Part shown: positions 32,909-42,305 of the stretch, piece by piece
How the letters are laid out: each line of letters opens with the position of its first letter
Numbering within the stretch: the first letter of the stretch is position 1
Origin: Myxococcales bacterium
Lineage (GTDB): Bacteria > Myxococcota > UBA727 > JABDBI01
DNA: 64,000 bases
Reading direction: 5' to 3'
Assembly (NCBI GenBank): GCA_023248545.1
Contig: JAHFEF010000001.1
Coordinates: 1-64,000 of the forward strand
The notes under the pieces: generated by a model
The model's database searches: none
What the model was told of the DNA's origin: nothing
The model's input: only the letters and a program-made list of their open reading frames with translations
Made by a program: the position numbers and the translations under genes

Positions 32909-35900
32909 ATGAAATTTCATTTCAAAAGGCTATTTATTTTAAGTCTTAGTGTGTTTGTTCCGTCGTTGTTATTAAGTTCTTGCGGTTCTGGTTCGCAGTC
33001 TTCTGGTTCAGTGGCTGCTGTTGATGCTCCAAAGACAACCATTCAAGGGGTGGCCATGTTGGGCACCGTGTCTGCAGGAACAGTGACTGCCTACCACATG
33101 CAGGCGGACGGAACACCTGACAAAACAGCGCCTTTGGCGACCGCAACGACGGATAGCAATGGCAGCTACAAGATGGATATTCCTCAAGCAAAGATTGGGA
33201 GTAATGAAACTCTCGTGATGCAAATTACCAGTGGTACTTACACAGAGGAAGGCACTGGAAAACAAGTTACACTAACGACGCCACTCAGCACCGTTCTCCC
33301 CATGAACAGCGCTTATGCACAGACTGGAGCGATCGTCCAAGCAACCATTTCACCTCTCACGAATATTGCAGCCGAAAGACAAAAGTCAGAAGCTGGAAAG
33401 GCTCTGATCACGCAATCGCTTTCAGCCGGGTTGATGCCTGCAGCACTGAAAGCCAAAGCCCAAGCTTTCCAAGACGGAGGTTTTGATCCGAGCTTCTTGC
33501 AAGGGAATCCAGATTTCAAGGCTGCTTTTGAAGCTGCTCGTGGAACCCTTTCTAAAGATTCTACATTCCAAGGGAGTATCGCCAAAATTGCTACGGACTC
33601 TAATTATACAATTTCACAGGCCTTTTCGCTCCAAAATATAGTGGGTGTTAGCCCCGATAATCCAGCAATTGGAGGTCGAAGTCAGGACGGAGCCACTTAC
33701 ATGGCTCATATGGCTGCTATTTCTTACCAAGCAGCCCAGGCGGGCACGGACTCTGTCGCCATGATGAACGCCATGGCCCGTAGCTTCACTCAGAATGGTA
33801 ATTTTAATATTGCCGCGGGTGCATCTGCTATTCCTGTTGTGGATGCCAGTGGAAAACCGGTTTCGATAAAACCGCCAAGCTTCACAGACCTTTCTCAGAG
33901 TTTTAACGGCATTTCGACGGGTACAATTACGCTTCCAGGTACTTTTAAGATGTTCGCACCCCCTGTCGGTGCAGATGGAACTCCTTTGGCAGCAACTGGC
34001 ACGGGTGTTGGAACACCCTCGTGGGGAGGCACGTTTAAGCCACCTGTTTTCGTGGATAAACCTACCCTCACGGCTCCTCAGGGTTGGACCTCGGGTTCTT
34101 TCGTGATGCCGCCTCTGCCCCAGGGTTGGGTGCCTCCTGCAGGCTTCGTGCCGCCACCTGACTTCAAGGCCCCTGAAGGCTTCAAAGCTCCCGCAGGCTT
34201 TGTCGTTCCTACAAGCTTTGTGCCACCTCCAGGCTTTGTGCCACCTCCAGGTTATGTGGCTCCTCCAACTTTCGTACCTCCTCCAGGTTTTGCGCCTCCT
34301 CCAGGCTTTGTGGCTCCTGCCGGCTTTGTGCCTCCTGCAGGCTTCCAAGCTCCTGTAGGCTTTGTGGCTCCGGTGGGTTTTGCGCCTCCTGCAGGTTTTA
34401 TGGCTCCTGCGGGCTTCAAGGCTCCTGATGGCTTCGTGGCTCCTACAGGCTTTGCACCTCCTGTAGGCTTTGTGGCCCCTGCAGGCTTTGCACCTCCTGC
34501 CGGCTTCGTGGCTCCTGCCGGCTGGGTAGCTCCCACGGGCTTTACGGCTCCTGCCGGCTTTGTGCCTCCTACGGGCTTTGTGCCTCCTACGGGTTTTGTG
34601 CCTCCTCCAGGTGGTCTGCCTCCGCCAGGTGGTCTGCCTCCTCCGGGTGGTGGTGGATTCGCTCCTCCTCCAGGATCAGCTCCTCCAATTCTGCTCACCA
34701 CGGGGACAGATACTCTTGTTGGTACACCTGGTGATGATAATTTTAATGCTTTCTATCTCACGGCTGACACGTTGAACACTGCGGATTCACTCACGGCGGG
34801 TACAGGTATAGACACGTTGTTTGCTCAGGTAAGCGCCAGCGTGACTCCACTGCTGCTCTCGGGTTTTGAACAAATGATTTTCGAAGCACGGGCCGCGGTC
34901 ACCGTCGATCTGACCAATACCGATACTGGCCTTCAGTTCTTGAGAAACGTGAATAGTGTCGCCAACGATCTGACTGTTTCAAACGCGCCGCTTGTTCAAA
35001 ATTTTGAACTCGCGAACAACTCGGCTGGGGCCAATGCTTTCACCGTGACGATTCCTAATGCTAAGCTCAGTGGCACAGGAGATATGGCTAGCTTGGTGTT
35101 GCGTAACGTCACCACGGCAAGCATTTCCATCGGTCCGGTCAGTGCTGCCAGCGGGTACGAGATCTTCAACATTCAAAGTGACTTTGCCGTCAAAAACGGT
35201 GGTACGGCCTCTTTGCTTTTGGATGACGGTGCGGGAACGTCTTTGGCTACAGTGAATGTCACTGGTATTCAAGACCTTGATTTCACATTTGTACCTACCA
35301 CAGTGACCACATTGAACGCGGGGATGTTCACTGGCGCTCTGACCGCTACATTTGCGGCTGGAAATGCTCAGAACGTGACGGCGACAGGTGGATCAGGAGC
35401 TGATATTATTAACGTCAATGGTTACACCTCCAGTGATACGATTGCGGGTGGTATTGGTAATGATCGATTGGTGTTAACCAGTGCTGAGGCTGCCGCTGTT
35501 GGCGTCCAGAGCAATGTGACGGGTATCGAGGTCATTGGTATTACGGGTGCTGCTGGTGCTGGTGCTACTTATACGTTGTCCAACTTCGGTGCTGCTAATC
35601 TGGTTCTGGATGGTACGGCCACAGCAGGTGCTCTGACAGTGAACGTTCCGACTGGTACCAGTAGCGTGAACTTAGGGGCTTCTACGGGGGGTGGTCTTCT
35701 TACCATAGCTGTAGCTGGTTCTTCATCGACCGATATTACCAACATGACCATGGGCTCTGCCGCGGCAGGAAACGCATTTGGACAAAGCATTACGTTTACC
35801 GGTGCAGATGCGGTGAACTTGACCACGCAGGGTGGGGCGGTGAGTATTGTTGCCTTCACGATCCCCAGTGCCGCTGGAACCCAAGCACTGAATGTTTTCG

Positions 35901-36691
35901 GTAATCAAACACTGACGTTCACGGGTCAAGTAACAGCTGAAGTGATCGATGCCTCGGGCATGACAGGAAGTGCAGCTTTGGTCCTGTCAGCTGCCGCTAG
36001 CAAGGGTACTGCTGCTGCCACAACGATCACAGGTACTGCCAATAATGACACGCTGGCTGGATCGACGGCCGCTGATACGATTGTGGGTGGTGCAGGTGCT
36101 GACGCCATCACGAATACAGTGACGGGAGCTGCCACAACAGCCGGTGATACGCTAACAGGGGGTACAGGCATCGATACCTTTACCCTCATTGGTAGCTCAG
36201 CGAGTGCTGCAGACTACACAGGTTCTCCGACGATTACTGATTTCGGCACGACGGATTTGATCCGTCTGTCGGCAGGTGATAGTGATTACTCGGCGGGTTT
36301 GACCACGGGTGCGGGCGCTGCTGGCAGCACGGTCTCGGCAGAGGCTGTGGTGCTACAAACTGTGGCAAAAGATGCAGCAGGAGCTGCCATCGCTGGTACG
36401 CAAAATATTACCAAGCTCACAACCGCTGTCGCGGCTGCAGCAAGTGCACAAGCAACGTTTAATGCGGCGATTGGAACAGCGACTCTCACGGGTCTCACTG
36501 CTTCTACAGTGCATGTCGTGACACTTTATGATACAACCAACTCCAGGATGGTGATCTTAGAAGTGAACTCCAACGGAGGTACAAACACGGTTCTGGAAAC
36601 GGGTGACGTGGTTAGGTTGATTGGAGTAGCCAGCATGAGTTCCACGGATTATGGTAACCTGACGGCTGCTAACTTCGCTGCCTTCTTGTAA
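32909..36691 (+). CDS. giant repeat-rich surface lipoprotein
   Basis: About 1,260 residues from the ATG at 32909 (GGGGGA 9 bases upstream). Lipobox at LLLSSCGSG (Cys25); a carboxypeptidase-regulatory-like beta domain at about 40-120 (TIQGVAMLGTVSAGTVTAYH, SNGSYKMDIP); an Ala-rich helical region to about 390; a proline-glycine-phenylalanine repeat tract (about 404-580); then Thr/Ala/Gly-rich beta repeats to the end. GTPGDDNFNAF (about 605) and GGAGADAIT (about 1065) resemble RTX calcium-binding nonapeptides, mostly degenerate. Likely an outer-surface adhesin or S-layer-like protein; no adjacent type I secretion genes are seen, and a lipoprotein signal with RTX-like repeats is an unusual mix. 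Confidence 0.8.
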   Translation: MKFHFKRLFILSLSVFVPSLLLSSCGSGSQSSGSVAAVDAPKTTIQGVAMLGTVSAGTVTAYHMQADGTPDKTAPLATATTDSNGSYKMDIPQAKIGSNETLVMQITSGTYTEEGTGKQVTLTTPLSTVLPMNSAYAQTGAIVQATISPLTNIAAERQKSEAGKALITQSLSAGLMPAALKAKAQAFQDGGFDPSFLQGNPDFKAAFEAARGTLSKDSTFQGSIAKIATDSNYTISQAFSLQNIVGVSPDNPAIGGRSQDGATYMAHMAAISYQAAQAGTDSVAMMNAMARSFTQNGNFNIAAGASAIPVVDASGKPVSIKPPSFTDLSQSFNGISTGTITLPGTFKMFAPPVGADGTPLAATGTGVGTPSWGGTFKPPVFVDKPTLTAPQGWTSGSFVMPPLPQGWVPPAGFVPPPDFKAPEGFKAPAGFVVPTSFVPPPGFVPPPGYVAPPTFVPPPGFAPPPGFVAPAGFVPPAGFQAPVGFVAPVGFAPPAGFMAPAGFKAPDGFVAPTGFAPPVGFVAPAGFAPPAGFVAPAGWVAPTGFTAPAGFVPPTGFVPPTGFVPPPGGLPPPGGLPPPGGGGFAPPPGSAPPILLTTGTDTLVGTPGDDNFNAFYLTADTLNTADSLTAGTGIDTLFAQVSASVTPLLLSGFEQMIFEARAAVTVDLTNTDTGLQFLRNVNSVANDLTVSNAPLVQNFELANNSAGANAFTVTIPNAKLSGTGDMASLVLRNVTTASISIGPVSAASGYEIFNIQSDFAVKNGGTASLLLDDGAGTSLATVNVTGIQDLDFTFVPTTVTTLNAGMFTGALTATFAAGNAQNVTATGGSGADIINVNGYTSSDTIAGGIGNDRLVLTSAEAAAVGVQSNVTGIEVIGITGAAGAGATYTLSNFGAANLVLDGTATAGALTVNVPTGTSSVNLGASTGGGLLTIAVAGSSSTDITNMTMGSAAAGNAFGQSITFTGADAVNLTTQGGAVSIVAFTIPSAAGTQALNVFGNQTLTFTGQVTAEVIDASGMTGSAALVLSAAASKGTAAATTITGTANNDTLAGSTAADTIVGGAGADAITNTVTGAATTAGDTLTGGTGIDTFTLIGSSASAADYTGSPTITDFGTTDLIRLSAGDSDYSAGLTTGAGAAGSTVSAEAVVLQTVAKDAAGAAIAGTQNITKLTTAVAAAASAQATFNAAIGTATLTGLTASTVHVVTLYDTTNSRMVILEVNSNGGTNTVLETGDVVRLIGVASMSSTDYGNLTAANFAAFL
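34120..34680 (+). repeat. in-gene 18-bp tandem repeats (Pro-Ala-Gly-Phe tract)
   Basis: About 25 degenerate units of roughly 18 bases (type GCTCCTGCAGGCTTTGTG) encode a hexapeptide of the form A/P-P-x-G-F-V, followed by GGLPPPGGLPPPGGGG. The periodicity is coding. Third-position changes between units show it is old or under protein-level selection. Confidence 0.9.
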
Positions 36692-36707
36692 TAGGCCTTG
36701 AGAAACA

Positions 36708-36744
36708 GCCCTCTCTCCACTTGAGTGGGGGGAGGGTTTGTATT
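36708..36744 (+). terminator. hairpin terminator after the surface lipoprotein
   Basis: CCCTCTCTCCAC / GTGGGGGGAGGG with loop TTGA and two G-U pairs, followed by TTTGTATT. It lies 17 bases after the stop and 13 bases before the next start. Confidence 0.6.
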
Positions 36745-36756
36745 AGGTAGAGATTC

Positions 36757-37512
36757 ATGACCAGTAGTCCAGTCGCGGCATATCACAATGAAAATTTTCT
36801 AGACAGCGACGACGCCAGGCCGATCCGGATTCTAGCAGAGTACCTTGAGCCTCTCTACCGTCTATCGGATGAGCGGGTTCATGACACGGTGGTGTTTTTC
36901 GGATCCGCTCGTTTAACCGAAAATGGCCCCATGGGACGCTATTACAAAGAGGCTCAGGAGCTTGCTAAACAGCTGACTGAGTGGTCTCTCACGTTGGTTG
37001 GAGATCGGCGTTTTGTGATCTGCTCAGGGGGTGGCGGCGGTATTATGGAAGCAGCTAACCGGGGTGCCGCTGAAGCGGGTGGGCGGACGATTGGATTTAA
37101 TATTGGACTTCCGCACGAACAACGTCCAAATTCTTATATTACGCCGTCCTTAAATTTCGAGTTTCACTATTTTTTCATGCGCAAGCTTTGGTTTCAGCAT
37201 CTGGCAAGAGCCTTGGTGGTCTTTCCGGGAGGGTTTGGGACACTTGATGAGCTGTTGGAGACATTGACTTTGGCACAAACGCGCAAAATCGATCGCGATA
37301 TTGTGATTTTGTTGTATGGCTCAGAGTATTGGAAAGAGATACTTAATTTCGATGCGTTGGTAAAACACGGGATGATTGCTGCCAAAGATCTCAAGTTATT
37401 TAAAATGGTCGACGATGTTCCTGCGGCGTTTGAATATCTAAAAACCAAGTTACCTATTCACAATGGTGCCGACACGCCTTGCATTGCCAAATCAAAGGTG
37501 TCTGGGACATGA
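36757..37512 (+). CDS. LOG-family Rossmann-fold protein (lysine decarboxylase-like)
   Basis: 251 residues. FFGSARLTENGP, FVICSGGGGGIMEAANRGA, FFMRKLWFQHLARALVVFPG and PGGFGTLDELLETLTL are the TIGR00730/LOG motifs, including the PGGxGT phosphate-binding loop and the conserved Arg/Glu. Characterised relatives cleave ribose phosphate from nucleotide monophosphates. The N-terminal 40 residues are an extension common in the long bacterial branch. Overlaps the next gene by ATGA. Confidence 0.88.
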   Translation: MTSSPVAAYHNENFLDSDDARPIRILAEYLEPLYRLSDERVHDTVVFFGSARLTENGPMGRYYKEAQELAKQLTEWSLTLVGDRRFVICSGGGGGIMEAANRGAAEAGGRTIGFNIGLPHEQRPNSYITPSLNFEFHYFFMRKLWFQHLARALVVFPGGFGTLDELLETLTLAQTRKIDRDIVILLYGSEYWKEILNFDALVKHGMIAAKDLKLFKMVDDVPAAFEYLKTKLPIHNGADTPCIAKSKVSGT

Positions 37513-38915
37513 TTGAACTCGAATTGATTGGGGCTGCGGGTGCTGTGACGGGCTCCAAGCATTTGTTAAAAACCTCCAAGGCATCTGTATTGTTGGATTG
37601 TGGTCTATTTCAGGGTCATCGCCAGGAGGCTTTTGAAAAAAATCGCGATATTCCTGTTGATACAAAAAAATTGGATGCCGTGGTGCTGTCACATGCCCAT
37701 ATTGATCATTCTGGGGCATTGCCGGCATTGTATAAAAAAGGTTATCGGGGCTCCATTTTTGCGACGCCCGCGACGCGTGATTTGTGCTCACCCATGCTCA
37801 TGGATACGGCCAATATTATGCAATCTGATGCCGAGCATATTGAAAAGTTAATCGCGCGTGGCGTGAAGGGTCTTGGCAAGGCCGAAGCGCTTTATGATCA
37901 AGACGACGTTGTATCAACACTGGCTTTAATGGTGGGTTTGCCTTATCATCACAAGCAGCTGATTGCTCCGGGTATTGAGTTAACTTTTCTAGATGCCGGG
38001 CATATTTTAGGCAGTGCCATTTGTGTGTTGGACATTGAGGACGGTGGTGAACATAAGAGACTTGCGTTTACGGGTGATTTAGGACGCAAGCATTTGCCCA
38101 TTTTGCGTGATCCTGAGATTCCAACAGGTGTCTCGTGTTTGCTCATGGAGAGCACGTATGGAGATCGCCTGCACGATCCCATCGAACTCACCGCAGATGC
38201 TTTGGCCGACGCGATTAATCATGCCTACAAAAGGGGCGGCAAGATTGTCATTCCAACTTTCGCGTTGGAGCGCGCCCAAGAAATTATTTATATCTTGAAA
38301 AAACTGGGTGTTCAAAAACGGATTCCAAAAATCCCCGTCTATGTGGATTCGCCACTGACGGTCAAACTCACCGATATTTTTGAGTTGCACCCTGAGTGTT
38401 ATGATCGCGAGTTTTTTGAAGCCCTGCACAGTCGAGAATCGCCGTTTGAATTTCCAGGCCTAACTTATGTGTCTTCGGTCGAAGACTCAAAGCGCATTGA
38501 TACGGAAGCTGGGTCATCGATTATTTTGTCTGCGAGCGGCATGTGTGAAGGCGGCCGAGTCCTACACCATCTTCAGGCGACGATCGAAGATCCGAAAAAC
38601 ATGGTCTTGATTGTAGGTTATCAGGCAGAGCATACATTGGGACGACGCATTGTTGAAAAACGCCCCGAAGTAAAGATCTTTGGCGAGATGCATCGTCTCA
38701 AAGCCGAAGTGCGTGTGCTGAATGGTTTTTCAGCACACGCTGACCAAGCAGATTTGATTTCGTTTGCTAAGTCGGTGTTCGCCAAGGGCTCTCTCAATCG
38801 CGTGATCTTAGTTCACGGCGAGCATCACGCGCAGGAAATTCTTGCAGCCCAGCTTTCTAAGCAGGCTTTCAAACAAGTGGATATTCCGAAACCAGGCGAT
38901 CGGATACACCTCTAG
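37509..38915 (+). CDS. MBL-fold beta-CASP RNA-processing enzyme
   Basis: 468 residues from the ATG at 37509, coupled to the LOG gene. Metallo-beta-lactamase motifs GAAGAVTGSKHLL, LDCGLFQG, SHAHIDHSGALPAL (zinc site), FLDAGHILGSA and MESTYGDRLH, then beta-CASP motifs (SASGMCEGGRVLHHL, NGFSAHADQ, VHGEHHAQ) identify a CPSF73/Ysh1-like ribonuclease family protein. In bacteria these are usually annotated YSH1-type; role probably RNA maturation or decay. Confidence 0.93.
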   Translation: MIELELIGAAGAVTGSKHLLKTSKASVLLDCGLFQGHRQEAFEKNRDIPVDTKKLDAVVLSHAHIDHSGALPALYKKGYRGSIFATPATRDLCSPMLMDTANIMQSDAEHIEKLIARGVKGLGKAEALYDQDDVVSTLALMVGLPYHHKQLIAPGIELTFLDAGHILGSAICVLDIEDGGEHKRLAFTGDLGRKHLPILRDPEIPTGVSCLLMESTYGDRLHDPIELTADALADAINHAYKRGGKIVIPTFALERAQEIIYILKKLGVQKRIPKIPVYVDSPLTVKLTDIFELHPECYDREFFEALHSRESPFEFPGLTYVSSVEDSKRIDTEAGSSIILSASGMCEGGRVLHHLQATIEDPKNMVLIVGYQAEHTLGRRIVEKRPEVKIFGEMHRLKAEVRVLNGFSAHADQADLISFAKSVFAKGSLNRVILVHGEHHAQEILAAQLSKQAFKQVDIPKPGDRIHL

Positions 38916-38947
38916 ACGAATGCCTCAAAAGTCGATTGAGTGGTGTT

Positions 38948-39913
38948 ATGAAAATCCTGTCTCTATTGATCTTGATTTCTGGTTTTCTCATCGCTGCTGA
39001 GCCTGAAGCAGTCAAAAAGCCTTGGCGGTTTAAGACGACCTTGGGAATTAATTTAGGGCAGACTGTCAACCAAGCGTTTATTGGTGCCACCAACGGAGTG
39101 GGCTTTAATCCAGGGTTTCAATTTGAAGAGGTGATTAGGCTTTACAGTTTGCCGCATGAATGGCGAAGCGAATTGACGCTCACGGAATCCTGGGCGCTGT
39201 CTTCGCCTCAAACGGCGTTTCAGAAGACGACCGATAGCCTCAATTTGAAGAGCAGTTATTTGTATCACTGGCTCGACTGGTTTGGGCCATATGGTTCCGC
39301 CAAGCTTCGCACCTCCCTATTTGATGGCTATGATTTAGAAGCCAGCCCCTATACCTATCGAATCACGGATGCCGCCACTGGACTTCAACATCCCGAGACT
39401 CCAAGTAGCCCCAATGGAACTTTTATTTTTCCTTTGACGAAGGCTTTCTTGCCCCTCATTCTCGAACAAGATGTGGGTGTTTTTGTGCAGCCTTATCGAG
39501 AAGACGACTTATTGCTTGAATTTCGAACAGGTGTCACGGCACGTGAGAACATAGCCAAGGGCCAGCGTATCTTAACGGCCGTGGGAGTTATTTACAATGA
39601 TACGCCGGTTCGACAGTTGGACAATGTCTATGAGCTGGGGCCTTCCATAGGAACTCATTTCAAGGGCGATCTGTTTGAAAAGAAACTCTCCTACAGGCTG
39701 TCCTGTGACGCCCTGTGGTCGTTTTTGCAGGTGCCGATTACCTCGGTGGATTCTGCGAAGCAGTTTAGCTTTGATCTTTCGGCGGGCGTTGGATTTAATT
39801 TACTGCCCTGGTTGGCGCTGAATTGGCAATTTAAGAGCATTTTTAATCCGGCGATTTTAGATCGGGTTCAAATTATGAGCCACCTGATGCTTGCAGTGAA
39901 GTTTGATCATTAG
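38948..39913 (+). CDS. outer membrane beta-barrel protein (DUF3078-like)
   Basis: 321 residues with signal peptide (MKILSLLILISGFLIAA). WRFKTTLGINLGQTVNQAFI followed by alternating amphipathic strands (SLNLKSSYLYHWLDWFG, LLLEFRTGVTARENI, FSFDLSAGVGFNLLPWLALN) and a terminal Phe-Asp-His strand indicate a beta barrel. DUF3078 similarity is weak and from memory. Function unknown. Confidence 0.65.
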   Translation: MKILSLLILISGFLIAAEPEAVKKPWRFKTTLGINLGQTVNQAFIGATNGVGFNPGFQFEEVIRLYSLPHEWRSELTLTESWALSSPQTAFQKTTDSLNLKSSYLYHWLDWFGPYGSAKLRTSLFDGYDLEASPYTYRITDAATGLQHPETPSSPNGTFIFPLTKAFLPLILEQDVGVFVQPYREDDLLLEFRTGVTARENIAKGQRILTAVGVIYNDTPVRQLDNVYELGPSIGTHFKGDLFEKKLSYRLSCDALWSFLQVPITSVDSAKQFSFDLSAGVGFNLLPWLALNWQFKSIFNPAILDRVQIMSHLMLAVKFDH

Positions 39914-39927
39914 GTACACTGCCATGC

Positions 39928-40398
39928 ATGAACAAGGTTAAAAAAATTCACGAAGTATTTTTGGAATTTGATCACTGGTTTGAATCACCCGTTTTGTTGG
40001 TGATGCGCGTTATTTGGGGGTGCTTATTTATCACCGAGGGCTGGTATAAGTTTTCAGATATTCCGTCCAATGTCAGCTTTTATGCCAGTTTGCATATCCC
40101 AGCCCCAGAGTTTATGGTTTATTTGTCGGGATCAGCCGAATTTTTTGGAGGCATTCTCATGGTCTTAGGTTTGTTTACCCGCTTGGCCATGATTCCCCTC
40201 ATGATCACGATGATCGTTGCAGCTGTGACAGATCCTGGGAAAGCGGCGTTTTTGGGTCATGGCACGGGCCAAACCGAGACTTTTTTGGCTCAGATCCCGT
40301 TGGTATTTTTCTATGCGTGTTTGATGACGATGTTACTGGGTCCGGGTAAATACTCTCTGGATTATAAATTCAAGGGGAAATGGTTTTTGTGCCGCTAG
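39928..40398 (+). CDS. DoxX-family membrane protein
   Basis: 156 residues, four transmembrane helices: VLLVMRVIWGCLFITEGWYKF, EFMVYLSGSAEFFGGILMVLGLFTRLAMIPL and LAQIPLVFFYACLMTMLLGP. The RxxxGxxFxxxGxxKF type start and GLFTR are DoxX features. Related members act in redox or sulfur chemistry; role here unknown. A second DoxX gene lies at 63.4 kb. Ends 29 bases inside the convergent lgt gene. Confidence 0.88.
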   Translation: MNKVKKIHEVFLEFDHWFESPVLLVMRVIWGCLFITEGWYKFSDIPSNVSFYASLHIPAPEFMVYLSGSAEFFGGILMVLGLFTRLAMIPLMITMIVAAVTDPGKAAFLGHGTGQTETFLAQIPLVFFYACLMTMLLGPGKYSLDYKFKGKWFLCR

Positions 40399-41251
40399 GG
40401 CGCATGACAAAAGCAGCTACCAGAGCCACCAGCACGACGCAGAGTGAAATAAACTGGCTGGTAGATAAGACGCCCTGAATCACATAGCCGCGTTCGATGT
40501 CTCCCCGAAAGAGCTCTAAACACGAACGCATGACTGAGTATAATACCGCGTAGGTGAGCAAGACGTGCCCGTGAAAATATTTGCGCGAGGCTATCCAAAC
40601 CAAAATGGCAAATATAATCAAAGCTCCAAAAGACTCTGCCAGCTGAGAGGGAAACAGTGGCCAGGTATGGGCGTGCTCAATCATATAAGTTTTCATACTC
40701 TCTGGGGCCGTGTTCATCAGCGTGTCATAGGCGGCTGAACCAGGTGGAAATCTGAGCCCGACGGAATTTTCAGAACCCAACGCTTGGCCATAGCAGCATC
40801 CGGCCGACACACAGCCGAGGCGTCCGAAAGCTTGAGCAAGAGGTACGCCGAGGACCATGATGTCAAAAAAGAGAAGTTTCGGCAATTTTCGGCTTTGCGT
40901 GAACCAAGCGCAAGCCAAAAAACCCCCTAAGAAAGCCCCCCAGTACACCAAGCCGCCCTGCCAGAATGCCAGAACACTGGGAATTTTGACGCCCAGGAGG
41001 GCAATTTCCGTCCAAGGATGCTGCACAAAATAGTCTTGCCATTCGACCGCAATATAAACCAATCGCGCTCCGACAAGGCCACCGATTAAGGCCCAAAATC
41101 CAAAATCTAGGACGTCAGTCTCATACAAGCCCAATTTCTTGGCAGACCATTTGGAGACGTTTAAGGCCAATAAAAAGCCAATGACAATCATGGCGCCATA
41201 GGTATGAATGGGTTGATTGATAAACGGCAAACTGAACAAGATAGGGTGCAT
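40370..41251 (-). CDS. lgt: prolipoprotein diacylglyceryl transferase
   Basis: 293 residues, seven-helix protein. INQPIHTYGAMIVIGFLLAL, GLVGARLVYIAVEW, FWQGGLVYWGAFLGGFLAC, QAFGRLGCVSAGCCYGQ (signature) and YSVMRSCLELFRGDIERG (catalytic region). Adds diacylglycerol to the lipobox Cys of preproteins; several of its likely substrates (BamD, surface lipoprotein, subtilase-like protein) are in this window. Confidence 0.96.
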   Translation of the reverse strand: MHPILFSLPFINQPIHTYGAMIVIGFLLALNVSKWSAKKLGLYETDVLDFGFWALIGGLVGARLVYIAVEWQDYFVQHPWTEIALLGVKIPSVLAFWQGGLVYWGAFLGGFLACAWFTQSRKLPKLLFFDIMVLGVPLAQAFGRLGCVSAGCCYGQALGSENSVGLRFPPGSAAYDTLMNTAPESMKTYMIEHAHTWPLFPSQLAESFGALIIFAILVWIASRKYFHGHVLLTYAVLYSVMRSCLELFRGDIERGYVIQGVLSTSQFISLCVVLVALVAAFVMRPSGTKTISP

Positions 41252-41298
41252 CCAGGGACCTCGCTAGACAAATCGGGCAGTATTTCTTATCTATCAGC

Positions 41299-42297
41299 AT
41301 GTTCTGTATTGGGAAACACCTAATTAAATCGCCTTATTTTTTGGCGCCCATGGCTGGGGTGAGCGAGATGCCATTTCGTGTGATTGCGTTTGAGATGGGC
41401 GCAGGACTCGCCACGACGGAATTAATTTCTGCCAAGGGCATTTTTCATCGAAATGCACGCACACAACAATATTTGAGATTTGATCCTGAAAAAGAAGTGC
41501 CTTATTCGCTGCAGTTATTTGGCGGTGAAGAGTTGGCCATGTGCCATGCGGCTGTGGAAGCAGCGAAATTAGGAGCCCAAATTATCGATATCAATATGGG
41601 TTGCCCGGTCAAGAAAGTCACTCAAACGGGTGCAGGGTCGGCGCTGCTCTGTGACACGCGTCGTGCGGCGTCACTGGTCAAAGCCATGCGTTTGGCAGTG
41701 GGCGACGGGGTTCCTATCACGGTGAAGATTAGAACCGGCTGGGATGCACAAAATATTAATTGCTTGGAAATGGGCAAAGCGTTGGAGGATGCTGGCTGTG
41801 CGGCGATTGCACTTCATGGCCGAACCCGGGCGCAGGGCTACTCGGGGAGAGCTGACTGGGAGCTCATTAAAGCCCTCAAAGCTTCTGTGCAGATCCCAAT
41901 TATTGGCAATGGCGACGTAATTAGTGTGGAAGATGCAAATCTCAAGCTTCAAGAAAGCGGCTGTGATGCCATCATGATCGGCCGGGGCGCCTTGGGTAAC
42001 CCGTGGATCTTTCGAGAGCTTCTAGGAGGCGCTAGACCGACGGCTATTGAAAGACGCGATTTGATCGTGCGGCATTTTCAGCAGCATGTGGAAGTGAACG
42101 CGCTGCGATCTTTTAGAAGCCACCTGGTTTGGTACTCCAAGGGGTTTGAAAACGCGGGTGGGTTTCGTGAACAGGTCATGCACTTAGATCAAGAAGCGGC
42201 TGTTTTGGAGGCAATTGACGCGTTTTTTTCAAACAAACTGCCTGTGGCTGATCAGGAAATGACGGATTTAGTTGATTACCGGCAGGCTTTTGGATAA
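41299..42297 (+). CDS. tRNA-dihydrouridine synthase (DusB-like)
   Basis: 332 residues. FLAPMAGVSEMPFRVIAFEMGA, ELISAKG, QLFGGEELAMCHAAV, IIDINMGCPVKKVTQTGAGS (catalytic Cys), VKIRTGWD, IALHGRTRAQGYSGRADW, IIGNGDV and IGRGALGNPW. FMN enzyme reducing uridines in the tRNA D loop. DusB-type by overall pattern. dksA follows after 8 bases; in many bacteria dusB is beside fis, which is not seen here. Confidence 0.95.
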   Translation: MFCIGKHLIKSPYFLAPMAGVSEMPFRVIAFEMGAGLATTELISAKGIFHRNARTQQYLRFDPEKEVPYSLQLFGGEELAMCHAAVEAAKLGAQIIDINMGCPVKKVTQTGAGSALLCDTRRAASLVKAMRLAVGDGVPITVKIRTGWDAQNINCLEMGKALEDAGCAAIALHGRTRAQGYSGRADWELIKALKASVQIPIIGNGDVISVEDANLKLQESGCDAIMIGRGALGNPWIFRELLGGARPTAIERRDLIVRHFQQHVEVNALRSFRSHLVWYSKGFENAGGFREQVMHLDQEAAVLEAIDAFFSNKLPVADQEMTDLVDYRQAFG

Positions 42298-42305
42298 AGA
42301 ACCTC

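Noticed and set aside
34120-34680. Regularly spaced short repeats that might be a CRISPR array
   Set aside because: The units are contiguous 18-base coding repeats without spacers, in frame in a long lipoprotein gene, and no cas gene is present.
34252-34701. Reverse-strand frame rich in KPxGAxKPxG
   Set aside because: It is the antisense shadow of the Pro-Gly-Phe repeat tract; codon periodicity belongs to the forward gene.
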